From Halochromatium glycolicum (GTDB taxonomy: Bacteria > Pseudomonadota > Gammaproteobacteria > Chromatiales > Chromatiaceae), in contig NZ_NRSJ01000035.1 in assembly GCF_016584085.1 (NCBI RefSeq), forward strand, positions 1 through 52,920: a stretch of 52,920 nucleotides of DNA. The letters run 5' to 3'. This document shows positions 12,415-21,089 of this stretch, in pieces. The notes beneath the pieces are model-generated. The model had not been told where the DNA came from. It saw only the letters and a list, made by a program, of their open reading frames with translations, and did not search any database. Within the stretch, counting starts at the first letter, position 1. Each line of letters starts with the position of its first letter. Position numbers and translations under genes: made by a program.

Positions 12415-15355
12415 GATGCACCTCTCGCGGCGCCGGATTCCGAGGCAAAGCCAGGTCCAACGCGAAGCATCATGATCGCGTTGAGGTCCGGGAGGCTGGT
12501 CTCTGCGGCATTGAGGGTAGCCATCCGCTCCTTGTGCTCCTGCTCGAGACGCCGGCGGCGGTAGGCTCGCACGGCTGGCAGACCGATGCGGCCAATCGCC
12601 TGATCTCGGGCCTCGAAGGCGTAACGGGCACGTTCGCGAGCCTCATGGAGGCGCGTGCGGTGCAGCTCCATCAGCTCCTGGATGTGCTGCTCGCCTTGGC
12701 CGGTCGCCGCGGTGAGCGACTGGTCCCAATGCGGCGAGTCGGCTGGGGCTAGGGCCTCCACCAACTCCAGGCGCTCCGTGAGCAGGAGATCCCAGATGCG
12801 CCGGGCGGTGGGCAGGAAGGCCCGCCCGTTATCGTTGACGAAGATGGGCAGGAAGCGCTTGCGGTTGAAGGCGTCCGCGGACAGTGAGATCTCCCACAGG
12901 GACCAGACGCCGGTGACCGTCTCCGGCAGCCCAGCGATCCGCACCCGCGGAATCGGCTGTCCCGCGACACAGCGCGGCAGTTTGGCCCCCTGTCCACACA
13001 GGAGCGCGCGGGCGTGCGCGTCCTCCAGGGTGATCCATTCCAGTTCCGGCCGGGCTTCGGCAGTCCGGGCGTCGAACCAGGCCCGCGCCGACTCGCTGCC
13101 GTCCAGCCAGCGGATGCGCCAGTGATCTCCCTCCTGGACCGCCTCGCCGCCGCGGACGGGGAGACCGGTGGTAATCGTGCGCTCCAGCCAGAACTGCGCC
13201 GGATGATCCGGCCACTGCCGTGCCTCCTCCGCGGAGAACCGTTGCCCTTCTGACGTCCCCTCGGTGATCAGATCGCTGCCTTGGCGCGACTCCGCGACCT
13301 TCTCCCGGATCTGCGTTACCACCGCATCGCACTGCTGGTCGACGGATTCCGGGTCCGTGATCCCTTTGACGAACAACTCGTCGAACCAGGGCTCCGCCTC
13401 CACCGAGTCCATCACGTCCGCGGCCTTGTCCACGCCGAACTCCTTGGCGATCACCGTGAGCTTCTCCTCCAGGACCTGACGCACCCGGTACTCCACGGTC
13501 TCTTCGAGCACGAAGTTGGTCGCCCGGACCACATGCTGCTGGCCGATGCGGTCGACGCGGCCGATCCGCTGCTCCCGATCGGGATCAGGGCGCATCGGGT
13601 TCCAAGGCATGTCGAAGTTGACCACGACGTGGCAGAACTGGAGGTTGAGGCTCTCGCCGCCGGCGTCGGTCGAGATCAGGATCTGCGCGTCCTGCGAGAA
13701 GGCCACCTGGGCCTGCGTTCGGGCATCCAGATCCATGCTGCCGTTGAGCAGGGCGATGGTGAAGCCACGTCCATCGAGATAGTCCGCCAACATGCGTTGC
13801 GTCGGCACGAACTCGGTGAAGACCAGCACCTTGATGGTGGGATCAGACTCGGCTTGCTGCAGCCCATAGATCAGCTCCAGCAGGGCCTCGGCCTTGGCGT
13901 CGGTGCCGGCGGCTTCGGTCTCGCGCGCCAAGTCGAGCAGCATCTCGACCTCGGACTTCTCGCGTGCCAGGCCGTCCAGGGTCTCGACGGCAGTCTGCAC
14001 CGCCATGTCTGCCCGAGATTGGCCGTCCAGCTCTGCCCACTGCTCCGGATCTGTCTCATCCTCGAAGAGCGATAGCGATGCCCCCTGTGCAACTGGCTGC
14101 GAAGGGGCGTTCAGCGCCTCCAGCCGCATCGAAAGCGTCGCGCGAACCGCCGCCGTGCTTGATGTCACCAGGCGCTGCATCAGGATCATCAGAAACCCGA
14201 TATGCCGCTGCTGGGCGGCCATGGCCTGTTTGTAGCCATGGCGCACGTAATCGGTCACCGCCTCATAGAGACGCTGCTGGGCGGCGTGCCGCGCTTGCCA
14301 GGTCACCGCCTGAAGCCGCGTCATCCTTGGCTTGAACAGTGGCTTCCCCTCGGCATCAATGGCCTCGCGCTTCTCGGTGCGGATCACAAACGGCCGCACG
14401 CGATCGCGGGTGATACTGCCCTCGTCTGGGAATGCCTCCCGATCCAGCAGTTGGATCAAGCGCAGGAAATGGTCCGTGTTGCCCTGGTGGGGCGTGGCAG
14501 AGAGCAGCAGCAGATACGGAGCCGCCTCGGCCAGCGCGGCGCCGAGCTTGTAACGCGCCACCTGCTCACTACTGCCGCCGAGGCGATGGGATTCGTCTAC
14601 GATGACCAGGTCCCAGGATGCGGCGACCAAGTCCTCGAAGCGCTCCCGGTTGTAGGTCGCCAACCGCTCCAGGCTCCAGCCTCGGCGGCCTTCCAGCGGA
14701 CAAGACCTAAGTCGATGGAGCAGATGACCTGATCGTGCATCAACCAGAGATTGTCATCCCGCTCCCCGGTACCGGATCGGTCTCCCGGCACGGCCGACGA
14801 GACGAAGGAGCGGAGCGCGGCGAGCTCGGCCGGTTCGATCAACCGGAACGACTCGCCGAAGTGCAGGCGCATCTCCGCCTGCCATTGACGCACCAGGCTC
14901 TTTGGTGCCACCACCAGCACGCGCCGCACCATCCCGCGCAGCTTCAGCTCGCGCAGGATCAGCCCGGCCTCGATGGTCTTTCCGAGGCCAACCTCGTCCG
15001 CCAGCAGATAGCGGATGCGTCCCCTGGAACTTGCTCCCGATAGGGCCTTGTTCAGGGCATGCAACTGGTGGGGCAGGGGCATGACGCTCGACTGGATCGG
15101 CGCCAGCAGCAGGTTGTCTTCCAGCGCATCCAGCAGCTTGGCGGCTGCCGCCGTGTGCAGGATCTCGTTCTCGGTCGGTTCGAGGCTGGCCAGCGGCGCC
15201 AGGTCCGACTCCCTGGCGCGAATGATGGCGTCCTTGGTCGGCAGCCAGACCCGAAACACCGTCTCGTTCCAGATCGACTGCCGGTCGATGATCCGGCACG
15301 GTGTCGTGTGGCGAGTGTGCCGGCACCAGTCGCCGACGTTGAGTGCCTCGCTCAT
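12411..15355 (-). pseudogene. BrxHII-like SNF2/DEAD helicase, one frameshift
   Basis: Two overlapping minus-strand frames (15355-14597 and 14663-12411) together encode a helicase of about 980 residues. The first contains VWLPTKDAIIRARESDL, MPLPHQLHAL and Walker A LLADEVGLGKTIEAG. The second contains VDESHRLGGSSEQ (DExH), LLSATPHQGNTDHFLRL, VLVFTEFVPTQRML, ISTDAGGESLNLQ and REQRIGRVDRIGQ. Homology passes from frame one to frame two at about 14680-14700, just before ERLATYNRERFEDLV, so a single frameshift interrupts an otherwise complete gene. In BREX type 3 this helicase lies between pglX and pglZ, as here. A sequencing error cannot be excluded. Confidence 0.8.
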
Positions 15356-15466
15356 GTTTCTGACCGATCTGCCGTTGCGTGGCAGGCCGCGGAGCAGAGA
15401 TCAGCGCAACAGTCCGGCGACTTGGGGGGCAACTTGTGGGGCCACATGAGGGGTGGTGTGCCGAGT

Positions 15467-15736
15467 TCAAGTCGCGCGCAGCGGCGCGATGTCCTCGTTG
15501 GTCACGGCTGGCGCGCGCAGAGCAGCAAGCACGTGGTTCAGCTCCGCGATGCCGACCTGCGCGGGCGCGGTGATCTCGATGCCGATCGGCTTGCCATCGG
15601 CGGTGTAATCCACCAGCAGGCCCGAACCGGCTTGCTCGACACGATCGCTCCTGTCACCGGGCGAACGCGGGAGGTACAGGTAGGCTGTCAATGGGCGTCC
15701 GTGGCGGAACGTCACCTCGAGATAGGACGATCTCAT
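15467..15736 (-). CDS. DUF2283 family protein
   Basis: An 89-residue protein with LLVDYTADGKPIGIEITAPAQ, the DUF2283 signature. The ATG at 15734-15736 overlaps the stop of the PIN gene (ATGA), so it is part of the same transcript. DUF2283 proteins are often found next to toxin-antitoxin genes but have no established activity. The open frame extends 28 codons further upstream inside the PIN gene; I consider that a shadow. Confidence 0.78.
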   Translation of the reverse strand: MRSSYLEVTFRHGRPLTAYLYLPRSPGDRSDRVEQAGSGLLVDYTADGKPIGIEITAPAQVGIAELNHVLAALRAPAVTNEDIAPLRAT

Positions 15737-16137
15737 GGTCCGACATCCTTCAGCGCATTCTCGCTCCAACCGGGGGCCGCCTTCGCCAAACGATCGTCGT
15801 TGGTCCAGAAGGCGGTGCACGCGTACCGTTTCGCCAGCGCAACGTGCAACGCATCCGGGGTCTTCAGGCCTGAGACCCGCCAGTTCAAAGCCGCGTTGAC
15901 GATGTCATCGTCGAGCGCCAAGCGCTCCTGCACGCCGAGAAAAGACTCGTAGCGTCGGACTAATGGGTCGTCATGCTCGCGCAGTGGACGTGTCAGGACC
16001 TCCAATCGGGTGAGCACCGACACGCAAAACGTGGCATCGGCTGTCTCCGCGAGGCGCGCACGCAAGGGACCGTGGAAGCGGGGATGGCGCTCGACCAGGT
16101 AGATCACGAGGCAGGAGTCGAGATAGATCTTGTCCAT
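15733..16137 (-). CDS. PIN-domain ribonuclease, VapC-like toxin
   Basis: A 134-residue PIN protein. Acidic catalytic positions are visible: Asp in KIYLDSCLVIYLVE, Glu in LTRLEVL, Asp in KTPDALHVALA and Asp in TNDDRLAKAA. The ATG at 16135-16137 (MDKIYLDSC) follows the antitoxin stop by four bases. Such enzymes cleave RNA and are neutralised by the upstream antitoxin. It appears intact, unlike the second VapC in the island. Confidence 0.85.
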   Translation of the reverse strand: MDKIYLDSCLVIYLVERHPRFHGPLRARLAETADATFCVSVLTRLEVLTRPLREHDDPLVRRYESFLGVQERLALDDDIVNAALNWRVSGLKTPDALHVALAKRYACTAFWTNDDRLAKAAPGWSENALKDVGP

Positions 16138-16141
16138 CCGG

Positions 16142-16393
16142 CTAATCGCCCCAGGCATCCCGATTCGCAGCGATCTCGCGTTCCATCCGCTCCGGATCAC
16201 CGGGCTTTGCGCTGGCGAGCTCGGGGCTATCAAGGACGCTGAGCAGTGCCGCAGCAGAACCGCGCTTCGGGGCGGTCTCGTCGATAGGCGCGAGGATGGT
16301 CACTACCGCCCGCGACCGCTGCGCCAAATGCACCGGCTCTAGCAGGGTCACCTTCCCGTCAGGGCTGATCTCGGCTTCGATAGCTTGCAGCAT
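16142..16393 (-). CDS. antitoxin partner of the PIN toxin
   Basis: An 83-residue protein that starts MLQAIEAEISPDGKVTLLEP, a short beta-rich N-terminus as in AbrB/VapB-type antitoxins. It ends with a charged helix EREIAANRDAWGD typical of VapC-binding tails. It is four bases upstream of the PIN gene and probably autoregulates the pair. Its exact family is uncertain. Confidence 0.72.
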   Translation of the reverse strand: MLQAIEAEISPDGKVTLLEPVHLAQRSRAVVTILAPIDETAPKRGSAAALLSVLDSPELASAKPGDPERMEREIAANRDAWGD

Positions 16394-16412
16394 AGTGCCT
16401 CCGTAGGGCGGC

Positions 16413-17558
16413 TCAGCCGCCCGTCTCGCTCAGTGTCAGGGCTTGGTCATACCAGAGCAGCAGCTTCTCGTCTTCCTGAAGGGCGACCTCGGGGATCTTG
16501 CCGGCGACCTTGATGATGGTCTGGAGGTCCTTCTGCGACCAAGCCGCCTTGAAGCCGGCGCGCAGCACCTCGAGACGGAATTCCCTGAGCCGCCGGCCGG
16601 TGTGGGTCCGGTAGGTCTCGAACTCCTTCAGCAGCGACTTTTCCCGCCGCCGCTCCAGATCCGCCGCCTTGTTCGGGTCCGGCACGTACCAGCGCTCTTT
16701 GGCCTTGGCTACCAGGCGCGGGTCATCCTTGTCCAGGCCGCGATAGTCGTGGAAGTTCTTCGACAAGTAGTTGTTGATCTGCGTCGGCACCGGGTCGGTG
16801 CCCTCCCCATGTCCTTCATATCGCAGGAAGTTGTCCTCCAGCAATGCGCTCAGCTCGGGCTTCTCCTCGTGCTTGCGCCAGCCGGCGCCCAACTGGGTGA
16901 TGAACTCGGGATGGACCTCCTGGTAGGTCGAGGGACGCTTCTTTAGGAACTCTGCCAGCCAGTCGATGGCGCTGCGCTCGTCGGAGGCGAACAGCTCCAT
17001 CTGCGGAGAATGCTCGACCTGGGCGCGCGGCCTGTCGTACTCGCCGACCTGCGACGGCAGGAAGATCATGCCGTCCCGCTCCGGGAAGTTGCGCTGCTGC
17101 AAGCCGGCGAGGAACTCGTCGCTGGACAGCGGGACCGGGAAGTCGTGACGGACGAACCAAGCGACCATGTGGTCGTAGACCCGCCGCGGGTCGCGTTCGA
17201 CGACCTGCTCCAGTTCGTTGTTCCAGTGCTTGGTCACCGGCAGTTGCCGTAGATGCGTCTCCACGAAGTCCCATGCGGACTCTGGGCTGGCGCCGCGCTC
17301 GGTCAGGCGCTGCTCGAGACCGCCGTTGGGCTTGTAGACCGAGATGACCAGGTCCTGCTTGACGGCCGTGGTTGAGGTGACCTGGCGGTAGCTGCCCTGC
17401 TTCTTGTCCAGCGCTGTGACCTCGGCGACCACGAAGCCGGCCTGTTGCAGCGCGACCTGGATGGCATTCCAGACGCCCGCCCGGCTGTTGGAGAAGACCA
17501 CGGTCATCCAGCGGCCCGGCTTCAGGACACGCTGATACTCGGCAAAGCAGCGCTGCAT
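16413..17558 (-). pseudogene. pglX-like DNA methyltransferase, 5'-truncated by IS630
   Basis: The 381 codons encode the C-terminal part of a site-specific DNA methyltransferase. It begins in the methylase domain (FAEYQRVLKPGRWMTVVFSN, then VTSTTAVKQDLVISVYKP) and continues into a long specificity-like region. The SAM-binding motif and the NPPY/DPPY catalytic motif, which should lie upstream, are absent because the sequence stops at the IS630 left end (17559). In BREX type 3 a PglX methylase precedes the helicase, which fits this position. The ATG at 17556-17558 is only the first codon after the junction, not a native start. Confidence 0.72.
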
Positions 17559-17560
17559 TA

Positions 17561-18832
17561 AACCGCGTCCAGATTGAGATGCGTAATTGTTGTGCTACTG
17601 TCGGCACTCCGTTGCGCCATCTCTCTCGTGGCTGCGTGTTTTGATCCTGTTGTTCACCGGATTGTTGCATGTTGACGTTGGATCTTGCCAAATGGCAGCA
17701 AACCCCCCGAAGACCTCAGGCAGCTGTCGCTGCTCAGCGAGCACCCGCGGACACGCGAGCGTTTTCTGGCGCTCTATGAGCTCGCCCAACAGCAGCAGGG
17801 AGCGAGCCGCATCGCGCGCAGTAGCCAACGCCACCCCCAGACGCTGATTCGCTGGGTCCATTGGTATAACGCCGAGGGTCCCGACGCGCTGGTGTTTCGC
17901 CGCACCGGCGGTCCTCCCCCTTTTTGCCCCGAGTATGAGCAGGCGCTCGACGCCCTGCTGCGCGCGGGGCTGGCCGCAGCGGCGGCGCCGAGTGTCGAGC
18001 GCGAGGCGGGGAGCACCCGCTTGGTGCCCTGCGCGCAGCCCGAGACCTGTGCGGCTCCGCCCCGCTGGACGCTGAAGAAGCTGGCGGCCTGGCTGAACGA
18101 GACCGATGCCCTGTGTGTCTGCCGTGAGACCGTGCGCCGCGCCCTCAAGCGCTTGGGGATGTCGTGGAAAAAGGCCAAGGCGTTGCTCAATCGCGCCAAT
18201 ACCGCCAAGCGCGCCGCCTTCGCCGAGCAACTCCAAGCGCTGCTTGCGCGCACGCTTGAGGAGGAGGCGCCGACGCTGGTGTACATCGACGAGGCCCATA
18301 TCCATCAGGACGCGGACCTCGGCTATGGGTGGGCGCCCGAGGGTGAGCGCCTGTGGGTCGGCTCCCATTCCCCGGGGCTCGCGGCCAAAGTCAGCTTCTA
18401 TGGGATGTCCCTCTTCAATGCCGGACAGGTCGAGATCTGGGAGTTTCCGCGCGCCAATACCGAGCACACTCTCGAGGTGCTGCGGCGCCTGCGCGGACTG
18501 CATCCCCACGGCGAGCTGGTCGTCCTGTGGGATGGCGCCTCCTATCACCGCGCCCGCGACGTCACCGCACTGGCCGAGGAGCTGCGCATCACCCTGATGC
18601 CGCTGCCCGGTTACAGCCCCGACTTCATGCCGGTCGAGGCACTGTGGCGTTGGCTGCGCGAAGAGGTCACGTCTCACCATTGCCATGCCACGACGGAGGA
18701 GCTGATCAGGCGCGTACGTGAGTTTGTTGACACCATCAATCGTCACGTCTTCGAAGTCGCTGATCGACTCTGGACCCAGACGGCCCTTGACCCAGAAGAA
18801 GAGAAACTACGCATCCCGTGCTAGACGCGGTT
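17561..18832 (+). mobile_element. IS630-family insertion sequence
   Basis: A 1272-bp element. Its terminal inverted repeats begin AACCGCGTC at both ends and continue with a second conserved block GATGCGTA 9-10 bp further in. It is flanked by TA at 17559-17560 and 18833-18834, the target duplication of the IS630/Tc1 group. The two flanks belong to unrelated genes (the pglX C-terminal part and the symporter C-terminus), so a deletion or recombination accompanied or followed insertion. Confidence 0.88.
17685..18824 (+). CDS. IS630-family DDE transposase
   Basis: A 379-residue transposase. The N-terminal helix-turn-helix region (SRIARSSQRHPQTLIRWVHWYN) precedes the DDE domain. Catalytic residues are visible as Asp in LVYIDEAHIHQD, Asp in VVLWDGASYHRA and Glu in YSPDFMPVEALWRWLREEV. 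The longest frame starts at a TTG; no nearby in-frame ATG is available, so the start is uncertain. It appears complete and the element may be active. Confidence 0.9.
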   Translation: MPNGSKPPEDLRQLSLLSEHPRTRERFLALYELAQQQQGASRIARSSQRHPQTLIRWVHWYNAEGPDALVFRRTGGPPPFCPEYEQALDALLRAGLAAAAAPSVEREAGSTRLVPCAQPETCAAPPRWTLKKLAAWLNETDALCVCRETVRRALKRLGMSWKKAKALLNRANTAKRAAFAEQLQALLARTLEEEAPTLVYIDEAHIHQDADLGYGWAPEGERLWVGSHSPGLAAKVSFYGMSLFNAGQVEIWEFPRANTEHTLEVLRRLRGLHPHGELVVLWDGASYHRARDVTALAEELRITLMPLPGYSPDFMPVEALWRWLREEVTSHHCHATTEELIRRVREFVDTINRHVFEVADRLWTQTALDPEEEKLRIPC

Positions 18833-20067
18833 TAATAAGGACGACGTCCGTCTTGCGGGCTCGTATCGGTGCTCGAGGTCGAATCTGGCTGCTGATCAAC
18901 GAGCGCCGCGACGATCAGGTCGCCCCAGACATTGAGTGCGGTGATCGGGTAATCGAAGAAGCGGTCGACGACCAGGTAGAGCGCCAGATAGGTCTGGGGC
19001 AGACCGAGGAGGTCCAGCATGAAGGCCATCATCGCGATGCCGCCTCCCGGGATGCCGGCGGTGCCGGCGCTCGAGGCCATGGTCAGCAGCACGATCAGCA
19101 GCGCCTGCCAGAGTGAGACCTCGGCACCGGCGAGCTGGGCCATGAAGATCAGTAGGATGGACTGATAGAGGGCTGAGCCGTCCATGTTCAGCGTCGCCCC
19201 GAGCGGCAGGCTGAAGCTCGTCGTGCGTGGGCTAAGGCGGACCCGACGCTCCAGGACCTGCTTGGAGACCGGATAGGTCGCTGCGCTCGAGGCGGTGGCG
19301 AGCGCGGTCGCGAGCGCGGCTCGAACCTGCAGGAAGAACCGCCACGGCTGCCGCCCGGTCCCGAAAGCGAGCAGCGCTGGCAGGAAGATGGCCGCATGCG
19401 CCAAGGCCGCCGAGAGGACCGCCCAGAGGAATGGCCGCAGCGCAAGCACGTTGGACCAGTCGATGGCGGCCAGGCTCGCGTAGACCAGCGCGGCGATGCC
19501 GACCGGGGCGATCTGCAAGAGCACCGAGAGCATCCGCATCAGCAGCGCGTTCAGTGCGTCGGCGCCGGTGACAAGCCATTGCCGCTGGGTCGTCTCGAGC
19601 CCCCTGCTGGCCAATGCGGCGAACAGGGCGAGCAGGACGATGTGCAGGATATTGCCCTCGGCCAGCGATGCGAACAGGTTCGATGGGACGAGGTTCTCGA
19701 TCAACAGTGCCAGGCTGAAGCCATCGGCCAGGGCCGCCGTTGGGTCCGCGCTGGGCGTCAGATCGAGTAGGCCGGGCGCGATCGTCCGTGAGAACAGGAA
19801 GCCGAGCAGGGTGCCGATCCCGGCGGCGAAGGTCGAGGTGAGCAGATAGAAACCGAGCGTGCGGCGGCCGAGCCGGGCCAGATCGGCGCCGCCGGCGATT
19901 GCGGCGAACAGCGAGACCAGGATCAGCGGCAGGATCAGCACCTTGAACAGCGACAAGAAGATGTCGCCGAGCCAACTGACCCAGCCCGCTCCGGCCGGGA
20001 ACAGGATCGCCAGCAGGATGCCGACCGCGAGACCAGAGGGCGTTGAGTAGAACATCCGCCAGCTCAA
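18832..20067 (-). CDS. dicarboxylate/amino-acid:cation symporter (DAACS family)
   Basis: A 411-residue membrane protein of the GltP/DctA family, which takes up dicarboxylates or acidic amino acids with Na+ or H+. Family motifs are present: FSLPLGATLNMDGSALYQS and the hairpin-2 region TMASSAGTAGIPGGGI, followed by VVDRFFDYPITALNVWGD. About eight membrane helices are visible. The start is a TTG with GGGAG upstream, or an ATG 12 bases later. The TAA stop is formed at the IS630 insertion junction, so the last residues (SPQDGRRPY) may differ from the native end; the core is complete. Confidence 0.88.
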   Translation of the reverse strand: MSWRMFYSTPSGLAVGILLAILFPAGAGWVSWLGDIFLSLFKVLILPLILVSLFAAIAGGADLARLGRRTLGFYLLTSTFAAGIGTLLGFLFSRTIAPGLLDLTPSADPTAALADGFSLALLIENLVPSNLFASLAEGNILHIVLLALFAALASRGLETTQRQWLVTGADALNALLMRMLSVLLQIAPVGIAALVYASLAAIDWSNVLALRPFLWAVLSAALAHAAIFLPALLAFGTGRQPWRFFLQVRAALATALATASSAATYPVSKQVLERRVRLSPRTTSFSLPLGATLNMDGSALYQSILLIFMAQLAGAEVSLWQALLIVLLTMASSAGTAGIPGGGIAMMAFMLDLLGLPQTYLALYLVVDRFFDYPITALNVWGDLIVAALVDQQPDSTSSTDTSPQDGRRPY

Positions 20068-20132
20068 GAGGCGCTCCCGCCGTGGATCATCGGGTCTGGC
20101 TGCATCGCTGCGCTCGGCATCCGGTTCCGCCC

Positions 20133-21089
20133 TCAGGAAGGAGGCTCCAGAAACGGCGAACTCGGGGCTGCGTCGAGCGGGGCAATGCCGATGGCCTCGA
20201 GTAGACGTTCGACCATCTGCTGTTGCGCGTCGAGTGCACCATGCTGGGCCTCGATATTGAAGTAGTCACCGAGCCGATGGAGCGCGACGTAATCGGAAAG
20301 GGAGCAGTCGAAGTTGCGCTGGCCCACCTGCTTATAGACCACATTGAGGCCCGCCGCGTTGAGGCGGGCGATCTCCCGGCGCATGCGCGTATCCGCGCGC
20401 AGCGGGCGCCGGCCGGCCATGAAGATCAGGTTGTCCTCGTCTCGTAACAGCCCCGAGCCGTGCCCTGGATAGCGGTCATGTGCGGGTATCGGACGGTGCA
20501 GCGAGATGCTGCCGCGGCCGCCATTGCCGCCCCAGCCATCCTGGTTGTTGTGCAGTGCCAGGATCGGACCCTGACGCCCACGGTAGTGGTCCAGTACCGC
20601 CGCGACGTAGCCGGGCGCTGGCTGGCGCTGGCCGCTACAGCGATTGGCCTCGGCGCGGGTGCGGCTGAAGTTGCGGTTCGGGTCCTGACCGTGGAAGTGG
20701 CGCTGCCCGCTGCTGTCGATCGCGAGCAGACCGCCGCCGTAGTCGATCACGGCCTGCACGGCGACATCGAAGGCGGTGTTCTCGTCGTCGTGCGGGAGCA
20801 CCCAGAATGGTCCGTTCGGGTGCTGGCGATGCTCGAGGATATGGAAGGTCCAGTGGAATGGGCCCTCGTGCAGTCGCTGCAGCCGATAGCAGAGCGGGGT
20901 GCCGCGGATCTGGGCGCGGTTGCGGCGCAGATCGCTGGCGTCGGCCTGCTGTGGGTCCATGCAGCCGGTCATGGTCATCGTCGAGCCGGGCGGCCCGCCG
21001 GCGCAGCCCGAAAGCAGCGGTGTCAGCAACGCGATCAGGCGTAAGGCTGGCATCCAGCTCGGCGGTCGTGCCAGCCAGGATCGCCTCAT
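20133..21089 (-). CDS. lipoprotein with M14 carboxypeptidase-like zinc motif
   Basis: A 318-residue lipoprotein with lipobox LLSGC (Cys29). Residues 100-103 are HDDE (HxxE), residues 136-142 are DPNRNFS and His180 lies in LALHNNQDG. This order (HxxE, then NR, then a third His) matches the zinc and substrate-carboxylate residues of M14 metallocarboxypeptidases, but overall similarity is remote. The start overlaps the stop of the MurE-like gene (ATGA at 21086-21089), so the two are coupled. A peptide- or muropeptide-trimming role in the envelope is inference. Confidence 0.62.
   Translation of the reverse strand: MRRSWLARPPSWMPALRLIALLTPLLSGCAGGPPGSTMTMTGCMDPQQADASDLRRNRAQIRGTPLCYRLQRLHEGPFHWTFHILEHRQHPNGPFWVLPHDDENTAFDVAVQAVIDYGGGLLAIDSSGQRHFHGQDPNRNFSRTRAEANRCSGQRQPAPGYVAAVLDHYRGRQGPILALHNNQDGWGGNGGRGSISLHRPIPAHDRYPGHGSGLLRDEDNLIFMAGRRPLRADTRMRREIARLNAAGLNVVYKQVGQRNFDCSLSDYVALHRLGDYFNIEAQHGALDAQQQMVERLLEAIGIAPLDAAPSSPFLEPPS

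Noticed and set aside
12411..15355. DISARM class 1 (drmD-drmMI) as the identity of the island
   Set aside because: Helicase and methylase alone would allow it, but a PglZ remnant downstream and the gene order fit BREX type 3 better; drmA/B/C are not seen.
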